From Erythrobacter sp. (GTDB lineage: Bacteria > Pseudomonadota > Alphaproteobacteria > Sphingomonadales > Sphingomonadaceae), in the NCBI GenBank assembly GCA_013822125.1, contig PNJY01000004.1, positions 1-64,000 on the forward strand: a stretch of 64,000 bases of DNA, given 5' to 3'. Of the stretch, positions 43,674 through 52,687 are shown in pieces. The notes under the pieces are model-generated. The model saw only the letters and a program-made list of their open reading frames with translations. It had not been told where the DNA came from and made no database searches. The translations under genes and the position numbers were made by a program. Position 1 is the stretch's first letter, and every line of letters starts with the position of its first letter.

Positions 43674-43973
43674 CTAAATGAATTGATAAATTACTGCGAA
43701 TATAATAATTAATATTATGCCGTAGAATACAATTTTTACTATTTCGTTTCGAAAGTATTCGTTGTCGTATGTCTTCTTATTTTCGAAGTATTTATTTATT
43801 GTAGGTTGCCGTTCAATAGCAATTCTGATTATCTCACGCGCAATTTCATCGCCGGTATGTTCAGTAATTAGCCAAAGATATACTTCATCCTCACTATTAC
43901 CTGCATAAATAAACCCGTTCGCCTTACGTTGAAGCCAGTTACGACGGGCGTCACTCATAGGGTTTTTGGTCAT
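43674..43973 (-). CDS. Orphan AT-rich hypothetical protein with C-terminal membrane anchor (99 aa)
   Basis: The protein is soluble and charged for about 75 residues (NWLQRKANGFIYAGNSEDEVYLWLITEHTGDEIAREIIRIAIE) and ends with one hydrophobic helix (VKIVFYGIILIIIFAVIYQFI). Base composition and codon use (AAT, ATA, TTA-rich) differ strongly from all neighbours, a sign of recent transfer. I do not recognise the family. An alternative ATG lies five codons downstream. Short direct repeats lie just upstream. Confidence 0.62.
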   Translation of the reverse strand: MTKNPMSDARRNWLQRKANGFIYAGNSEDEVYLWLITEHTGDEIAREIIRIAIERQPTINKYFENKKTYDNEYFRNEIVKIVFYGIILIIIFAVIYQFI

Positions 43974-43989
43974 TGGTCACCCTCACGCC

Positions 43990-44019
43990 TAAGTTCCGGT
44001 AAGTTCCAGGGTAAGTTCC
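43990..44019. repeat. Three direct TAAGTTCC repeats beside GGGACAGTATACTTAATTCC
   Basis: TAAGTTCC occurs at 43990, 44000 and 44012, and is followed at 44020 by GGGACAGTATACTTAATTCC. I recall similar sequences at the edges of transposase genes in other genomes, so this may be the scar of a mobile element. No transposase is present here. Confidence 0.5.
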
Positions 44020-44075
44020 GGGGACAGTATACTTAATTCCCATTACACAACCCCTCCTTCGGATTCGGCCCGCGC

Positions 44076-45509
44076 TCAGCCGGACAGTCCGCCCATCAGC
44101 GCGTACTTGAGTTCCAGATATTCATCCATGCCGTGGCGCGAGCCCTCGCGGCCAAGGCCCGATTCCTTGACCCCGCCAAAGGGCGCGACTTCGGTGCCCA
44201 GAAGCCCTTCGTTGATGGAGACCATGCCATATTCGAGCGCGCTCATGACCCGCCAGGCGCGGCCCAGATCGCGCGTGTAGCAATAGCTTGCAAGGCCCGA
44301 ACGGGTATCGTTGGCGATGCGGATCGCGTCAGCCTCGTCGGCAAACGGAATGATGCTGGCCACCGGCCCGAAAATTTCCTGCTGAGCGATAGCCATGTCC
44401 TGCCGCACCCCGGTGAGGATCGTGGGCGTATAGAATTGTGCCCCGGCATTGTGCCTGCCGCCGCCGCACACGCGCGCGGCACCGCCGGACAGCGCGGCAT
44501 CGGTCAGCATCTCGACTTTCTGCAAGGCCTTGTCATTGATCAGCGGGCCGATCTGGCTGTCCGCTTCCATGCCATTGCCGACCTTGAGTGCGCCGACACG
44601 TTCGGCCAGCCGTTCGACAAACCGGTCATGCACCGATTGCTGCACCAGAAGCCGGTTCGCCCCGATGCAGGCCTGCCCCGCGTTCCTGTATTTGGCGATC
44701 ATCGCGCCATCGACCGCGGCGTCGATGTCGGCATCCTCGAACACGATGAAGGGCGCGTTGCCGCCCAATTCCATGCAGGCCTTCTTCACCGTGCTGCCCG
44801 CCTGCGACAGCAGCAGCTTGCCCACCGCGGTCGATCCGGTGAAGCTGATCTTGCGGATCACCGGATGGGTGCAGAACAGCTTGCCCACTTCGGCAGGATC
44901 GGCGCTCGGCACGATGCGCAGGATCGCAGCGGGAATGCCTGCCTTGACCGCCAGCGCCTCCAGCGCCAGCGCCGACAGCGGGGTCGCTTCGGACGGCTTG
45001 ATCACCATCGCGCAGCCAGCGGCCAGCGCCGGGGCGGACTTGCGGGTGATCATGGCGAGCGGGAAGTTCCACGGGGTGATCGCAGCGCAAGTTCCCACCG
45101 GCTCCTTGGTCACGATGATCGCCTTGCCCGCGGCGAAGCTGGGCACCACTTCGCCATAGGCGCGCCTGGCCTCTTCGGAAAACCATTCGACAAAACTTGC
45201 CGCGTAATCGACCTCGGCGCGGGCCTCGGCCAGTGGCTTACCGCATTCGCGCGTGCAGATTTCGGCCAGTTGCTCGCGGTGCGCGACGATGAGGTCGAAC
45301 CAGGCGCGCAGTCTGTTTGCGCGGAACTTGGCCGTCTCGCCCACCCAATCCTTGCGCGCAGTCTCTGCCGCACGGATGATCGCGTCGATCTCGGCGCTCG
45401 AATAGGTGCGCACGTTGGCGATGCGTTCGCCGGTGGCGGGATCGAGCACCGCCATGCCCCCGCTATCGGCAAGGCCATGTGCGATCAGCGCGGCATAATC
45501 CTGTGGCAT
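44076..45509 (-). CDS. gabD: NAD(P)-dependent succinate-semialdehyde dehydrogenase-like aldehyde dehydrogenase
   Basis: A 477-aa aldehyde dehydrogenase. Motifs are ITPWNFPLAMITRK, the NAD-site FTGSTAVGK, the general-base Glu in MELGGNAP, the catalytic Cys in NAGQACIGANR, and EIFGPVASI. It is closest to GabD among family members I know, so oxidation of succinic semialdehyde is likely, but other semialdehydes are possible. It is divergent from the sulfotransferase-like gene and alone on its strand. Confidence 0.88.
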   Translation of the reverse strand: MPQDYAALIAHGLADSGGMAVLDPATGERIANVRTYSSAEIDAIIRAAETARKDWVGETAKFRANRLRAWFDLIVAHREQLAEICTRECGKPLAEARAEVDYAASFVEWFSEEARRAYGEVVPSFAAGKAIIVTKEPVGTCAAITPWNFPLAMITRKSAPALAAGCAMVIKPSEATPLSALALEALAVKAGIPAAILRIVPSADPAEVGKLFCTHPVIRKISFTGSTAVGKLLLSQAGSTVKKACMELGGNAPFIVFEDADIDAAVDGAMIAKYRNAGQACIGANRLLVQQSVHDRFVERLAERVGALKVGNGMEADSQIGPLINDKALQKVEMLTDAALSGGAARVCGGGRHNAGAQFYTPTILTGVRQDMAIAQQEIFGPVASIIPFADEADAIRIANDTRSGLASYCYTRDLGRAWRVMSALEYGMVSINEGLLGTEVAPFGGVKESGLGREGSRHGMDEYLELKYALMGGLSG

Positions 45510-45676
45510 TTACTTCTTTCCATTTCCGTCCAACCGGTCTCGTCTGGCGCGTGGCTGTGCCCATTTTTGCCCGGCTTGCCAAGTGCCCCACCTCCCCTCA
45601 CCGCCTGTTGACATGGCCGCGGCCGCCGCGCAAGGAACCGCGCATTTCCGCAAAAACCCCAAGCCACGGAGTCGAT

Positions 45677-46816
45677 TTGACCGCGCTCTATGCCCTCCCC
45701 GACCACGAGGTGGTTTCAGGCCTGATCCCCGGCATAGGGCAACGCCTGCTCGACATCGGAGAGGCAGTGGCACGGATTCGCGCGACCCCCGGCATGATCC
45801 CGGTGGCGATCGATCCCGAAAGCGAGAGCGGCGGCGCGGGCAAGGTCTATTGGGCCGACATCGGCAGCCACCCCTATCGCGAATGGCAGCACATCTTCAC
45901 CGTCGCCACGCTGGCGCAGCGCGGCGAAATCGGCGACAGCTTCGCCACCGACTTCGCGATTTTGCAGGATGACCGCATCCTGGCCGACCCGATCGAACCG
46001 AGCGGGTTCCTGTTCCACATCTCGCGCTGCGGATCGACGCTGACAGGCAAGGCGCTGGCGCGTAGCGAGCGCCATGTGGTGATCAACCAGGGCGCGCCGC
46101 TGCAACGCGGTTTCTGGGCCGTCATTACCCGAGACTGGAGTGAGGAGGCGCAACCAAGCCCCCAAAACCTCAAGGCATTCCGCAACCTGGTGCTGGCGCT
46201 GACCCGGCGCCGCTTCGCCCAAGAAGAACACGCCTTCATCAAGTTCATCTCGTGGAACACGCTCTATATGGATTTCGCGCTTGCCGCATTTCCTCAGGTG
46301 CCCGCGCTGTTCCTGTACCGCGATCCGGTGGAAGTGATCGCATCCGTGCTGCGCGAGACTTCGGCGGTGGTCTGGGCCAAGGGGCGGCCGCAAGCCGGGT
46401 TCCTTTCGGGGCAGGACTGGCGCGCGACCGGCGCGATGGCCGAAGTCGAATATCTCGCGCATTGCTTTGCCCGCTATCTCGGCTTTGCCTTGCAAATGGA
46501 AAATCGGGTGCATCTCCTCAATTACGTCGATATCAAGCCCGACAATTTTGCCGATATTCTCGCGCGCGGGCTCGACTTCCGGCCAGCCGCAGGCGAGCTT
46601 GCGCTGATGCTCGAACAGTTCAACTTCCATTCGAAGGATGACAGCGACAGGCAGCAGTTCAAGTCCGACAGCGCGCAGAAGCGCGCCTCGATCCCCGAGG
46701 CAGACAGGCTGCGCGTGGCGGAAATCTGCGGGGATCTGATGCAAAGGCTGGACCGGTCGCCCGCCAATCTCTTTCCCCGTTCGCAATCCTTGGCATCCGC
46801 CGTTCGATCAGGCTAA
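45677..46816 (+). CDS. Sulfotransferase-like P-loop protein
   Basis: About 379 aa. A PAPS-binding-like loop, FLFHISRCGSTLTGKALARS, lies near residue 110, and a 3'-phosphate-like motif, LFLYRDPVEVIASVLRETS, follows about 100 residues later. This order matches sulfotransferases, though the C-terminus is unusual. The ORF reaches back to 45479 but overlaps the gabD start; a TTG at 45677 with GGAG five nt upstream is the best start, TTG 45608 the alternative. It precedes a GT2 and a nucleotide-sugar dehydrogenase, so a sugar or surface glycan may be the acceptor. Confidence 0.75.
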   Translation: MTALYALPDHEVVSGLIPGIGQRLLDIGEAVARIRATPGMIPVAIDPESESGGAGKVYWADIGSHPYREWQHIFTVATLAQRGEIGDSFATDFAILQDDRILADPIEPSGFLFHISRCGSTLTGKALARSERHVVINQGAPLQRGFWAVITRDWSEEAQPSPQNLKAFRNLVLALTRRRFAQEEHAFIKFISWNTLYMDFALAAFPQVPALFLYRDPVEVIASVLRETSAVVWAKGRPQAGFLSGQDWRATGAMAEVEYLAHCFARYLGFALQMENRVHLLNYVDIKPDNFADILARGLDFRPAAGELALMLEQFNFHSKDDSDRQQFKSDSAQKRASIPEADRLRVAEICGDLMQRLDRSPANLFPRSQSLASAVRSG

Positions 46817-46880
46817 AGGCGGCAACGCATCCGAACGATTGCCGACTGGCACCTTCTTGTCCGGTCGGAACAGCTGACAA

Positions 46881-47651
46881 GTGGAACGACAATTGACCGA
46901 GACTATCCCCGACGACCTGCTGAGCGTGGTCATCCCCAATTACAACTACGCACGCTTCGTCAGCGAGGCGATTGCCAGCATCGCGGCGCAGACCTACGCC
47001 CCGATCGAACTGATCGTGGTTGATGATGCCAGCACCGACAATTCGGTGGAGGTGATCCGTGCGGCGCTCGATGTGCACGAGGGCCGGTTCGTTTCGGCAC
47101 GTCTGATCGCGATGGAGGAGAACGTCGGCAAGCTCGGCGCATTGAACCGCGCGCTGCCGCATGTGCGGGGCAAGTATTTCGTCATCCACGATTCGGACGA
47201 TCTGCTGACCCCGGGATACGCCGAACGCACGATCGCCGAGCTGGAAAAGGCGCGCGCTGAAGACCCCAGCATCGCCATCATCTATACCGATTGCATGTTG
47301 ATCTCGGCCACCGGCGAGCAGCTCGATCGCGGCAAGTCCGCCGCCTTCGACCCGGCGCTGCTCGAGCGTTATTCGTTCATCCCCGAACCTGCCATGTGCC
47401 TTGCCGCGCCGGTGCTCGATGCCGGGCCATACGACGAGACGATCCGCAAGGGGACCAAGCACCACAAGTGGAAGCGCATTGTCGCCAATGGCTGGAACGG
47501 GCGCCACATTCCCGAACCGCTGTTCAGCTACCGGATGCACGACGGCAACCTTTCGGGCATCGGCAAGCGCGTGATCGCCGAGGTCGAGCGCGGCGAGGGC
47601 GGCGAGCGCATCCTCTCCGGCTACTGGCCGTTGCAGACCACGGAGCGCTAA
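46881..47651 (+). CDS. Glycosyltransferase family 2
   Basis: A 256-aa cytosolic GT-A enzyme. The N-terminus is LLSVVIPNYNYARFVSEAIASIAAQTY, followed by IVVDDASTDNS and the metal-binding region VIHDSDDLLTPGYA. Inverting sugar transfer from a nucleotide sugar is expected. It starts at a GTG and is followed 6 bp later by a nucleotide-sugar dehydrogenase, which suggests surface polysaccharide or glycolipid synthesis. Confidence 0.88.
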   Translation: MERQLTETIPDDLLSVVIPNYNYARFVSEAIASIAAQTYAPIELIVVDDASTDNSVEVIRAALDVHEGRFVSARLIAMEENVGKLGALNRALPHVRGKYFVIHDSDDLLTPGYAERTIAELEKARAEDPSIAIIYTDCMLISATGEQLDRGKSAAFDPALLERYSFIPEPAMCLAAPVLDAGPYDETIRKGTKHHKWKRIVANGWNGRHIPEPLFSYRMHDGNLSGIGKRVIAEVERGEGGERILSGYWPLQTTER

Positions 47652-47657
47652 GTCCAG

Positions 47658-48950
47658 ATGTCGCAAGCATTCCCACCGCGGCTTGACGACGCGCACATTT
47701 GCGTTGTCGGCCTGGGTTATGTCGGCCTGCCCGTGGCGGTGGCCTTCGGGCAGATCTTCCCCACCACGGGAATCGACATCAGGGCCGCACGCATCGAAGG
47801 TCTCAAGGCGGGCCATGACGAGACGCTGGAGGCGACGGCCGAAGAACTGGCGGCGGCAACACGGCTCAGCTTCACTTGCGAATGGAACGAAGCTGCGGCG
47901 TGCAACGTCTATATCGTCACCGTGCCGACCCCGCTCGACAGCCACAATCACCCCGATCTCGGTCCGCTCGAAAGCGCAACCCGGTCGATCGGCAAAGTGC
48001 TCAAACGCGGCGATGTGGTGATCTACGAAAGCACCGTCTATCCCGGTTGCACCGACGAATTCTGCGTGCCGATCCTCGAAGAACTCTCGGGCCTGAAGTA
48101 CAATCAGGATTTCTTCTGCGGCTATAGCCCCGAACGGATCAATCCGGGCGACAAACACCGCAAGATCGGTGACATCAGCAAGATCACCTCGGGATCGACG
48201 CTCGAAGCCGCCGACTTCGTCGACGCGCTATATGGCCAGATCATAACCGCCGGCACGCACCGGGCCAGTTCGATCCGCGTTGCCGAAGCGGCCAAGGTGA
48301 TGGAGAACACCCAGCGCGATCTCAACATCGCTCTCGCCAACGAGCTGGCGATGATCTGCAACCGGCTGGAGATCGATACGCTCGAGGTGCTCGAAGCGGC
48401 GGGGACCAAGTGGAACTTCATGCCGGTTCGCCCCGGCCTGGTCGGCGGGCACTGCATCGGGGTCGACCCCTATTACCTCACCCACAAGGCCGAGGAAATC
48501 GGCCACCATCCCGAAGTCATCCTGGCGGGCCGCCGGATCAATGACCGGATGGGCAAATATGTGGTCAACCAGTTCGTCCGCCTGATGGGCCGCAAGGGCC
48601 TGCTGACCGGCGATCTGCGCGTGCTGGTGCTGGGCTTTGCCTTCAAGGAAAACTGCCCCGATCATCGAAACACCAGGGTCGCCAGTATCGTCGAGCACCT
48701 TGGCGAGTTCGACATTGCGGTCGATGTCTGGGATCCCTGGGTCAACGCCGATGAATGCGCGCGCGAATACGGCATTCGCCCGGTGCCGGTGCTGGAGCCG
48801 GGCAGGTACGACGGCATCATCCTCGCGGTCGCGCACGACGAGATCGTCGCTCTGGGGGCAGAGGGTATCCGTGCGCTGGGGAGGCCGGGTGCGGCAATCT
48901 ACGACGTCAAGTCGGCATTGCCGCCCGAAGCTTCGGACCAGCGGCTCTAG
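47658..48950 (+). CDS. Nucleotide-sugar dehydrogenase, TviB/WbpO-like (UDP-HexNAc 6-dehydrogenase)
   Basis: A 430-aa UDP-glucose/GDP-mannose dehydrogenase family enzyme. The Rossmann motif is ICVVGLGYVGLPVAVAFG, then YESTVYPGCTDEFC, the helix AEAAKVMENTQRDLNIALANE, and the catalytic Cys in GLVGGHCIGVDPYYLTHKA. The GLAFKENCPDHRNT-like segment (FAFKENCPDHRNTRV) and overall pattern fit TviB/WbpO, which make UDP-N-acetylgalactosaminuronate. It is expected to feed the adjacent glycosyltransferase. A hairpin repeat follows its stop directly. Confidence 0.9.
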   Translation: MSQAFPPRLDDAHICVVGLGYVGLPVAVAFGQIFPTTGIDIRAARIEGLKAGHDETLEATAEELAAATRLSFTCEWNEAAACNVYIVTVPTPLDSHNHPDLGPLESATRSIGKVLKRGDVVIYESTVYPGCTDEFCVPILEELSGLKYNQDFFCGYSPERINPGDKHRKIGDISKITSGSTLEAADFVDALYGQIITAGTHRASSIRVAEAAKVMENTQRDLNIALANELAMICNRLEIDTLEVLEAAGTKWNFMPVRPGLVGGHCIGVDPYYLTHKAEEIGHHPEVILAGRRINDRMGKYVVNQFVRLMGRKGLLTGDLRVLVLGFAFKENCPDHRNTRVASIVEHLGEFDIAVDVWDPWVNADECAREYGIRPVPVLEPGRYDGIILAVAHDEIVALGAEGIRALGRPGAAIYDVKSALPPEASDQRL

Positions 48951-49001
48951 AGTGATTTCGAGCCAGATGGAAACATCTGGCGGCTCGGAAATCACGGCAA
49001 A
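48950..49001 (+). repeat. Intergenic hairpin repeat element, copy 2
   Basis: Overlaps the TAG stop of the nucleotide-sugar dehydrogenase gene. The outer arms are GTGATTTCGAG (48952) and CTCGGAAATCAC (ending 48995). A perfect inner stem CCAGATG-GAAA-CATCTGG lies between them. The tail is CGGCAAACAA. It matches the element after putA in outer arms, loop core (GGAAACAT/GGAACAT) and tail, but the inner stem is different and still complementary. Confidence 0.65.
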
Positions 49002-49061
49002 CAAAAGATAATCCAGAGCCGTTTCGGTTCGATCAGTACCAGAACGGCTCCAGGCCGGCGA

Positions 49062-49898
49062 TCAGCCGTTCGCCTGTGCCTTCTCGCGCCGCCGGATCAG
49101 CGCCGCTTCGGTGATCTCGAACGAATGCTTGTGGTCGACATCGATCGGGCCGAACGGATAATCGAGCAATACTGGCGCCATGCTGACGCCCAGCCTGCGC
49201 CCGATCGCATCGATCAGCCCGCGCATGGTGGTAAGCTTGAGCTTGTAGAGCACGAACGGCCACACCCCGAAAGCCTTGAGGATGCGCATGTGGCGCTTGC
49301 CGAACTGCCCGCCGCCTTCGAACACCTTGACCGCCGTGAGCGCCCGCTCATTGCGCAGCCCGTATAGATTGCACGAGGATGACCCGCCATCCTTGAGCTG
49401 ATGGAAGGCGAGGCCCGAGTTGGCAAACTCGCGTAGCACAACTTCCTCGGTCGAAAGTCCCAGCGCCACGTCCTCACTGCCCGCCATGAAGCCCTGCACG
49501 AAATCGCGCACCAGCTCGGGCGTGTGCAGCGCATTGTCGCCGGTGGTGATGACCAGCGGCAGCGGGTTCTCGATCTCCTTCACCGCAGCGAGCACACTGT
49601 CGGCAAGGTTACCACGCGCCTGCACGAACACCGTGCGGCCTTCCTCCACCCATGCGCGCATCCTTGGCGTGGCGAGGAGGACATCGGGGCTGTCGAGCGA
49701 AACGTGGATCTTGTCGAAGCAGCCGCTATCGATCAGTGCCTCGAGTACGCGCTCAAGCATGACCTGCCCGTCGAGTTCGACGAGGCATTTGTGCGCCTTG
49801 CCCTGGAGCAACGCCACCGGATCGTCGACGCCGCGGCGGCTTGCCGCCATCACCAGCACCGCGGGCTTGCCCCGGTTCACGCCTGCCTGCTCATTCAT
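49062..49898 (-). CDS. NTP-transferase (MobA/GlmU-like nucleotidyltransferase) domain protein
   Basis: A 278-aa protein. The N-terminal VLVMAASRRGVDDPV and AHKCLVELDGQVMLERVLEAL match the nucleotide-binding loop of sugar nucleotidyltransferases in a divergent form. VITTGDNALHTPE carries the metal-binding Asp region, and FGPIDVDHKHSFEITEAAL the second. The activated compound is unknown. I prefer the ATG at 49898 with a good ribosome site over the TTG two codons earlier. Convergent with the sugar dehydrogenase and 22 bp downstream of mmgE/prpD. Confidence 0.82.
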   Translation of the reverse strand: MNEQAGVNRGKPAVLVMAASRRGVDDPVALLQGKAHKCLVELDGQVMLERVLEALIDSGCFDKIHVSLDSPDVLLATPRMRAWVEEGRTVFVQARGNLADSVLAAVKEIENPLPLVITTGDNALHTPELVRDFVQGFMAGSEDVALGLSTEEVVLREFANSGLAFHQLKDGGSSSCNLYGLRNERALTAVKVFEGGGQFGKRHMRILKAFGVWPFVLYKLKLTTMRGLIDAIGRRLGVSMAPVLLDYPFGPIDVDHKHSFEITEAALIRRREKAQANG

Positions 49899-49925
49899 GA
49901 TCAATCCTGTCCTGTCTCGAATGGT

Positions 49926-51332
49926 TCACTTGACCGGGGTGAAGGCGATGCCGGCACGGCGCATCAATTCGCCCGCATCGTCAAGCTGCGGAAAGGTTTC
50001 GAGCGCGCCGCGCAGGCCGATGCGCGCCTCGCCCTCTATCACGCCATTGCAGCACGCCTCGAACTTGGCCCAGTATTGCGCCCAGGTGAAGGGCGCGGCC
50101 TTGCTCCCCAGCGGCCATTCGTTGACCGACTTGAACACCCGCCCGTCCTTCAGCGTGATGTGCACCTCGGTCGGAAATTCGCCCTCGAGCTTGTCGACCG
50201 GATGACGGTGAATGAGCGGGAACACGCTGCGCACATCCTCGCCCAGCACCTTTTCAGGCGTGAAATCGGCGAGGGTGCAATCGCCGCGCACGAGCACGCA
50301 ACCGACCGCATATTCGGCGGAAAACTTGGCTTCCAGCGGCGTGCGCGGGTCGGTGTAGAAGACATTGTTGAAATGCACGCGCGGCATGTGGAGATCGACC
50401 AAGGCCACATCATGCGCGCCGAAGCCGTGCCGTGCCTTGAGGTCGAGCACGCCGTCCATCGCGCGGTGGATCGCCCCACAGGTGGGGAAGCGTTTCACGC
50501 GGAACTTGTGTTCGGTGATCAGCAGCGGTTCGCCGACATGATCGAGTTCGAAGCGCAGATTCTGCCCGTGTTCGATATGCGTGATCGTATCGCGCAGATA
50601 CTCGTAATCGGGGCCGACCATCAGCCGGTTCATCCCTGTCGGTCCGTCGAGCGTGCCCTGCCCGGCAGTAATCCCTGCCTGCGCCATACGCGCGGCCATG
50701 ATCCCGCCCTTGGCCGCAAGGCCGGCGTGAACCGGCTTCATCTCGGTCCCGAACTGGCTCATGAACCCGGCCGACATGCTGGTGGCGATCGAGAGTGCGC
50801 ACGCGCAGGCCTCGGCATCGAGCCCGAGCAGCCGCGCCACCGCCGCCGTTGCCCCCATGACCCCTACCGTGGCCGTCGCGTGCCAGCCACGGTTGCGATG
50901 CGCGGGGTTGAGCCCCTGCCCGATCCGCCCCAGGATCTGCAGGCCGACGATATAGGCATCGATTGCCGCCGCGCCCGAAAGCCGCTCTTCCTCCGCAATC
51001 GCCATGATCGCGGGAAACAGCACGGTGGTGGGATGCGCCTTGGGCGGATCGAAATTATCGTCGAAATCGAGCACATGCGCGATGGTGCCATTGACCAGCG
51101 CGGCCCAGGGGGCGGCCAGTTGCTGCCGCTGGCCGAAGACCGTGCATGGCCCCGCGCCCCATGGCGCGACCACGCGCAGCAGTTTTTCGGCCACCGGCTC
51201 GATTGCGCCGGGCACCATCACCGCCACGGTGTCCACGAATTCGCGATGCGCCCATTCGCGCGCATCCTGCGGCCAGGCGTCAGGCACCTCGGCAATCCAT
51301 GCACCATAGATGTCGAGCGGGTTGCGGTTCAC
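49926..51332 (-). CDS. MmgE/PrpD family protein
   Basis: A 468-aa protein of the 2-methylcitrate/iminodisuccinate/cis-aconitate-decarboxylase fold family. Motifs include VNGTIAHVLDFDDNFDPPKAHPTTVLFPA, NRGWHATATVGVMGATAAVARLLGLD, MKPVHAGLAAKGGIMAA and FPTCGAIHRAMDG. No methylcitrate genes are nearby, so a role outside propionate metabolism is likely. It begins with a GTG preceded by AAGG. It may share a transcript with the nucleotidyltransferase downstream. Confidence 0.88.
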   Translation of the reverse strand: MNRNPLDIYGAWIAEVPDAWPQDAREWAHREFVDTVAVMVPGAIEPVAEKLLRVVAPWGAGPCTVFGQRQQLAAPWAALVNGTIAHVLDFDDNFDPPKAHPTTVLFPAIMAIAEEERLSGAAAIDAYIVGLQILGRIGQGLNPAHRNRGWHATATVGVMGATAAVARLLGLDAEACACALSIATSMSAGFMSQFGTEMKPVHAGLAAKGGIMAARMAQAGITAGQGTLDGPTGMNRLMVGPDYEYLRDTITHIEHGQNLRFELDHVGEPLLITEHKFRVKRFPTCGAIHRAMDGVLDLKARHGFGAHDVALVDLHMPRVHFNNVFYTDPRTPLEAKFSAEYAVGCVLVRGDCTLADFTPEKVLGEDVRSVFPLIHRHPVDKLEGEFPTEVHITLKDGRVFKSVNEWPLGSKAAPFTWAQYWAKFEACCNGVIEGEARIGLRGALETFPQLDDAGELMRRAGIAFTPVK

Positions 51333-51485
51333 GTTGCGCCTTGCTTCTTGCCTACAGCGAGCGCCGTTATACCCGGATCGTCTGTTTCACAAGGATGGTG
51401 CTCACGGCCACAAGCCCGCCACCGGCGAAATCGTCACCGGAATTGGAGCAAGCCGCGCTCTATCGTATTTCAGCGGGTAAAGCGC

Positions 51486-51572
51486 TGGTGCCCGGAAGAG
51501 GACTCGAACCTCCACGCCCTTGCGAGCGCCAGCACCTGAAGCTGGTGCGTCTACCAATTCCGCCATCCGGGC
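51486..51572 (-). tRNA. tRNA-Leu (CAG)
   Basis: An 87-nt class II tRNA with encoded CCA. The acceptor arms GCCCGGA/TCCGGGC pair, with discriminator A and CCA. The anticodon stem CCAGC/GCTGG encloses the loop TTCAGGT, giving anticodon CAG. The long variable arm (GCGCTCGCAAGGGCGT) and T-arm GGTTCGAGTCC are complete. Confidence 0.97.
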
Positions 51573-51754
51573 ACTTCGGATCGTTGCAGCCAGGTTGCTG
51601 GCAACGAACAGCGAGGCGCGCGGTTAGCCTTGGCGGGCAGCGGTTGTCAATGACTGTTTCGCGTTGCCCAAGGTCAGGACCATACTTGCAGCGCGGTGAT
51701 GCTTGCGGCAATGCGGCTGCAAGGCATTCACGAACCAAATTGACGGGACTGCAC

Positions 51755-52687
51755 ATGGCCACTTCCGACCCGCTCAAGGACAAGCTCGTCACCGTACTGG
51801 GGGGCAGCGGCTTTCTCGGCCGGTATGTCGCGCAGGCGCTGCTCAAGCGCGGTGCGCGGTTGCGCGTGGCCAGCCGCAACCCCGAGCAGGCCTTTTCTCT
51901 CAAGCCGCTCGCTGATCTGGGCCAAATACAGACCGGTCGCTGCGACATCACCGATCCGCGCCAGGTCGCTTCGGCGCTGGCTGGGGCCGACGGCGTGGTC
52001 AATCTAGTGGGCAGCTTCAGCGGCGACCAGAAGGCGCTGATGGGCGATGCCGCGGGGCAAGTTGCCGAAGCCGCGCGAGCCGCCGGGGCGCGGGCCCTGG
52101 TGCACTTGAGCGCGATCGGGGCCGATGAGCAATCGCCCGCCGTCTATGGCCAGGCCAAGGCGCTGGGCGAAAAGCTGGTCATGCAGGGCTTTGCGCAGGC
52201 GACCATTCTGCGCCCGTCGGTGCTCTTTGCCGAGGACGACGGCTTCATCAACATGTTCGCCGGACTGATCGAGGCCCTGCCCGTACTACCCGTGTTCGCG
52301 CCCCATGCTTGCCTGCAACCGGTATTCGCCGACGATGTCGCCGAAGCCGTGGCAATCGCGCTGGCCGACCCGGCAAGCCATGGCGGCAGGACCTATGAAC
52401 TCGCCGGCCCTGCGACCATGAGCATGATCGAGCTCAACCGCCGGATCGCTGCGGCACAGCATCGCCGCCGCCACTTCATCGCCATGCCCGACATGGCCTC
52501 GGCGCTGTTTGCAGCCATGCCGCTGACGCCGATGAGCCGCGACCAGTGGGCCTTGCTCAAACAGGGCAATTGCGCCTCAGGCCGGTTTCCGGGGTTCGAG
52601 GCGCTGGGCATTACCCCCAGGCCGCTCGAACTGTTCCTCGATAAATGGATGGAGCGCTACCGCCAGCACGGGCGGTTTTCTTCCTAA
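51755..52687 (+). CDS. NAD(P)-binding SDR protein, complex I NDUFA9-like
   Basis: A 310-aa extended-SDR-like protein. The Rossmann motif is VTVLGGSGFLGRYVAQALLKRG; then DGVVNLVGSFSG, LVHLSAIGAD and VYGQAKALGEKLVM, where the YxxxK pair lies. It closely follows the pattern of NDUFA9-type proteins that accompany complex I in alphaproteobacteria; a role in complex I or in quinone metabolism is inferred. The ORF-track version wrongly includes 203 codons upstream of the ATG at 51755. It converges on nfeD with a 4-nt overlap. Confidence 0.9.
   Translation: MATSDPLKDKLVTVLGGSGFLGRYVAQALLKRGARLRVASRNPEQAFSLKPLADLGQIQTGRCDITDPRQVASALAGADGVVNLVGSFSGDQKALMGDAAGQVAEAARAAGARALVHLSAIGADEQSPAVYGQAKALGEKLVMQGFAQATILRPSVLFAEDDGFINMFAGLIEALPVLPVFAPHACLQPVFADDVAEAVAIALADPASHGGRTYELAGPATMSMIELNRRIAAAQHRRRHFIAMPDMASALFAAMPLTPMSRDQWALLKQGNCASGRFPGFEALGITPRPLELFLDKWMERYRQHGRFSS

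Noticed and set aside
49926-51332. prpD of a methylcitrate cycle
   Set aside because: No prpB, prpC or acnD is present, and the neighbours are nucleotide-sugar genes, so only the MmgE/PrpD family name is supported.
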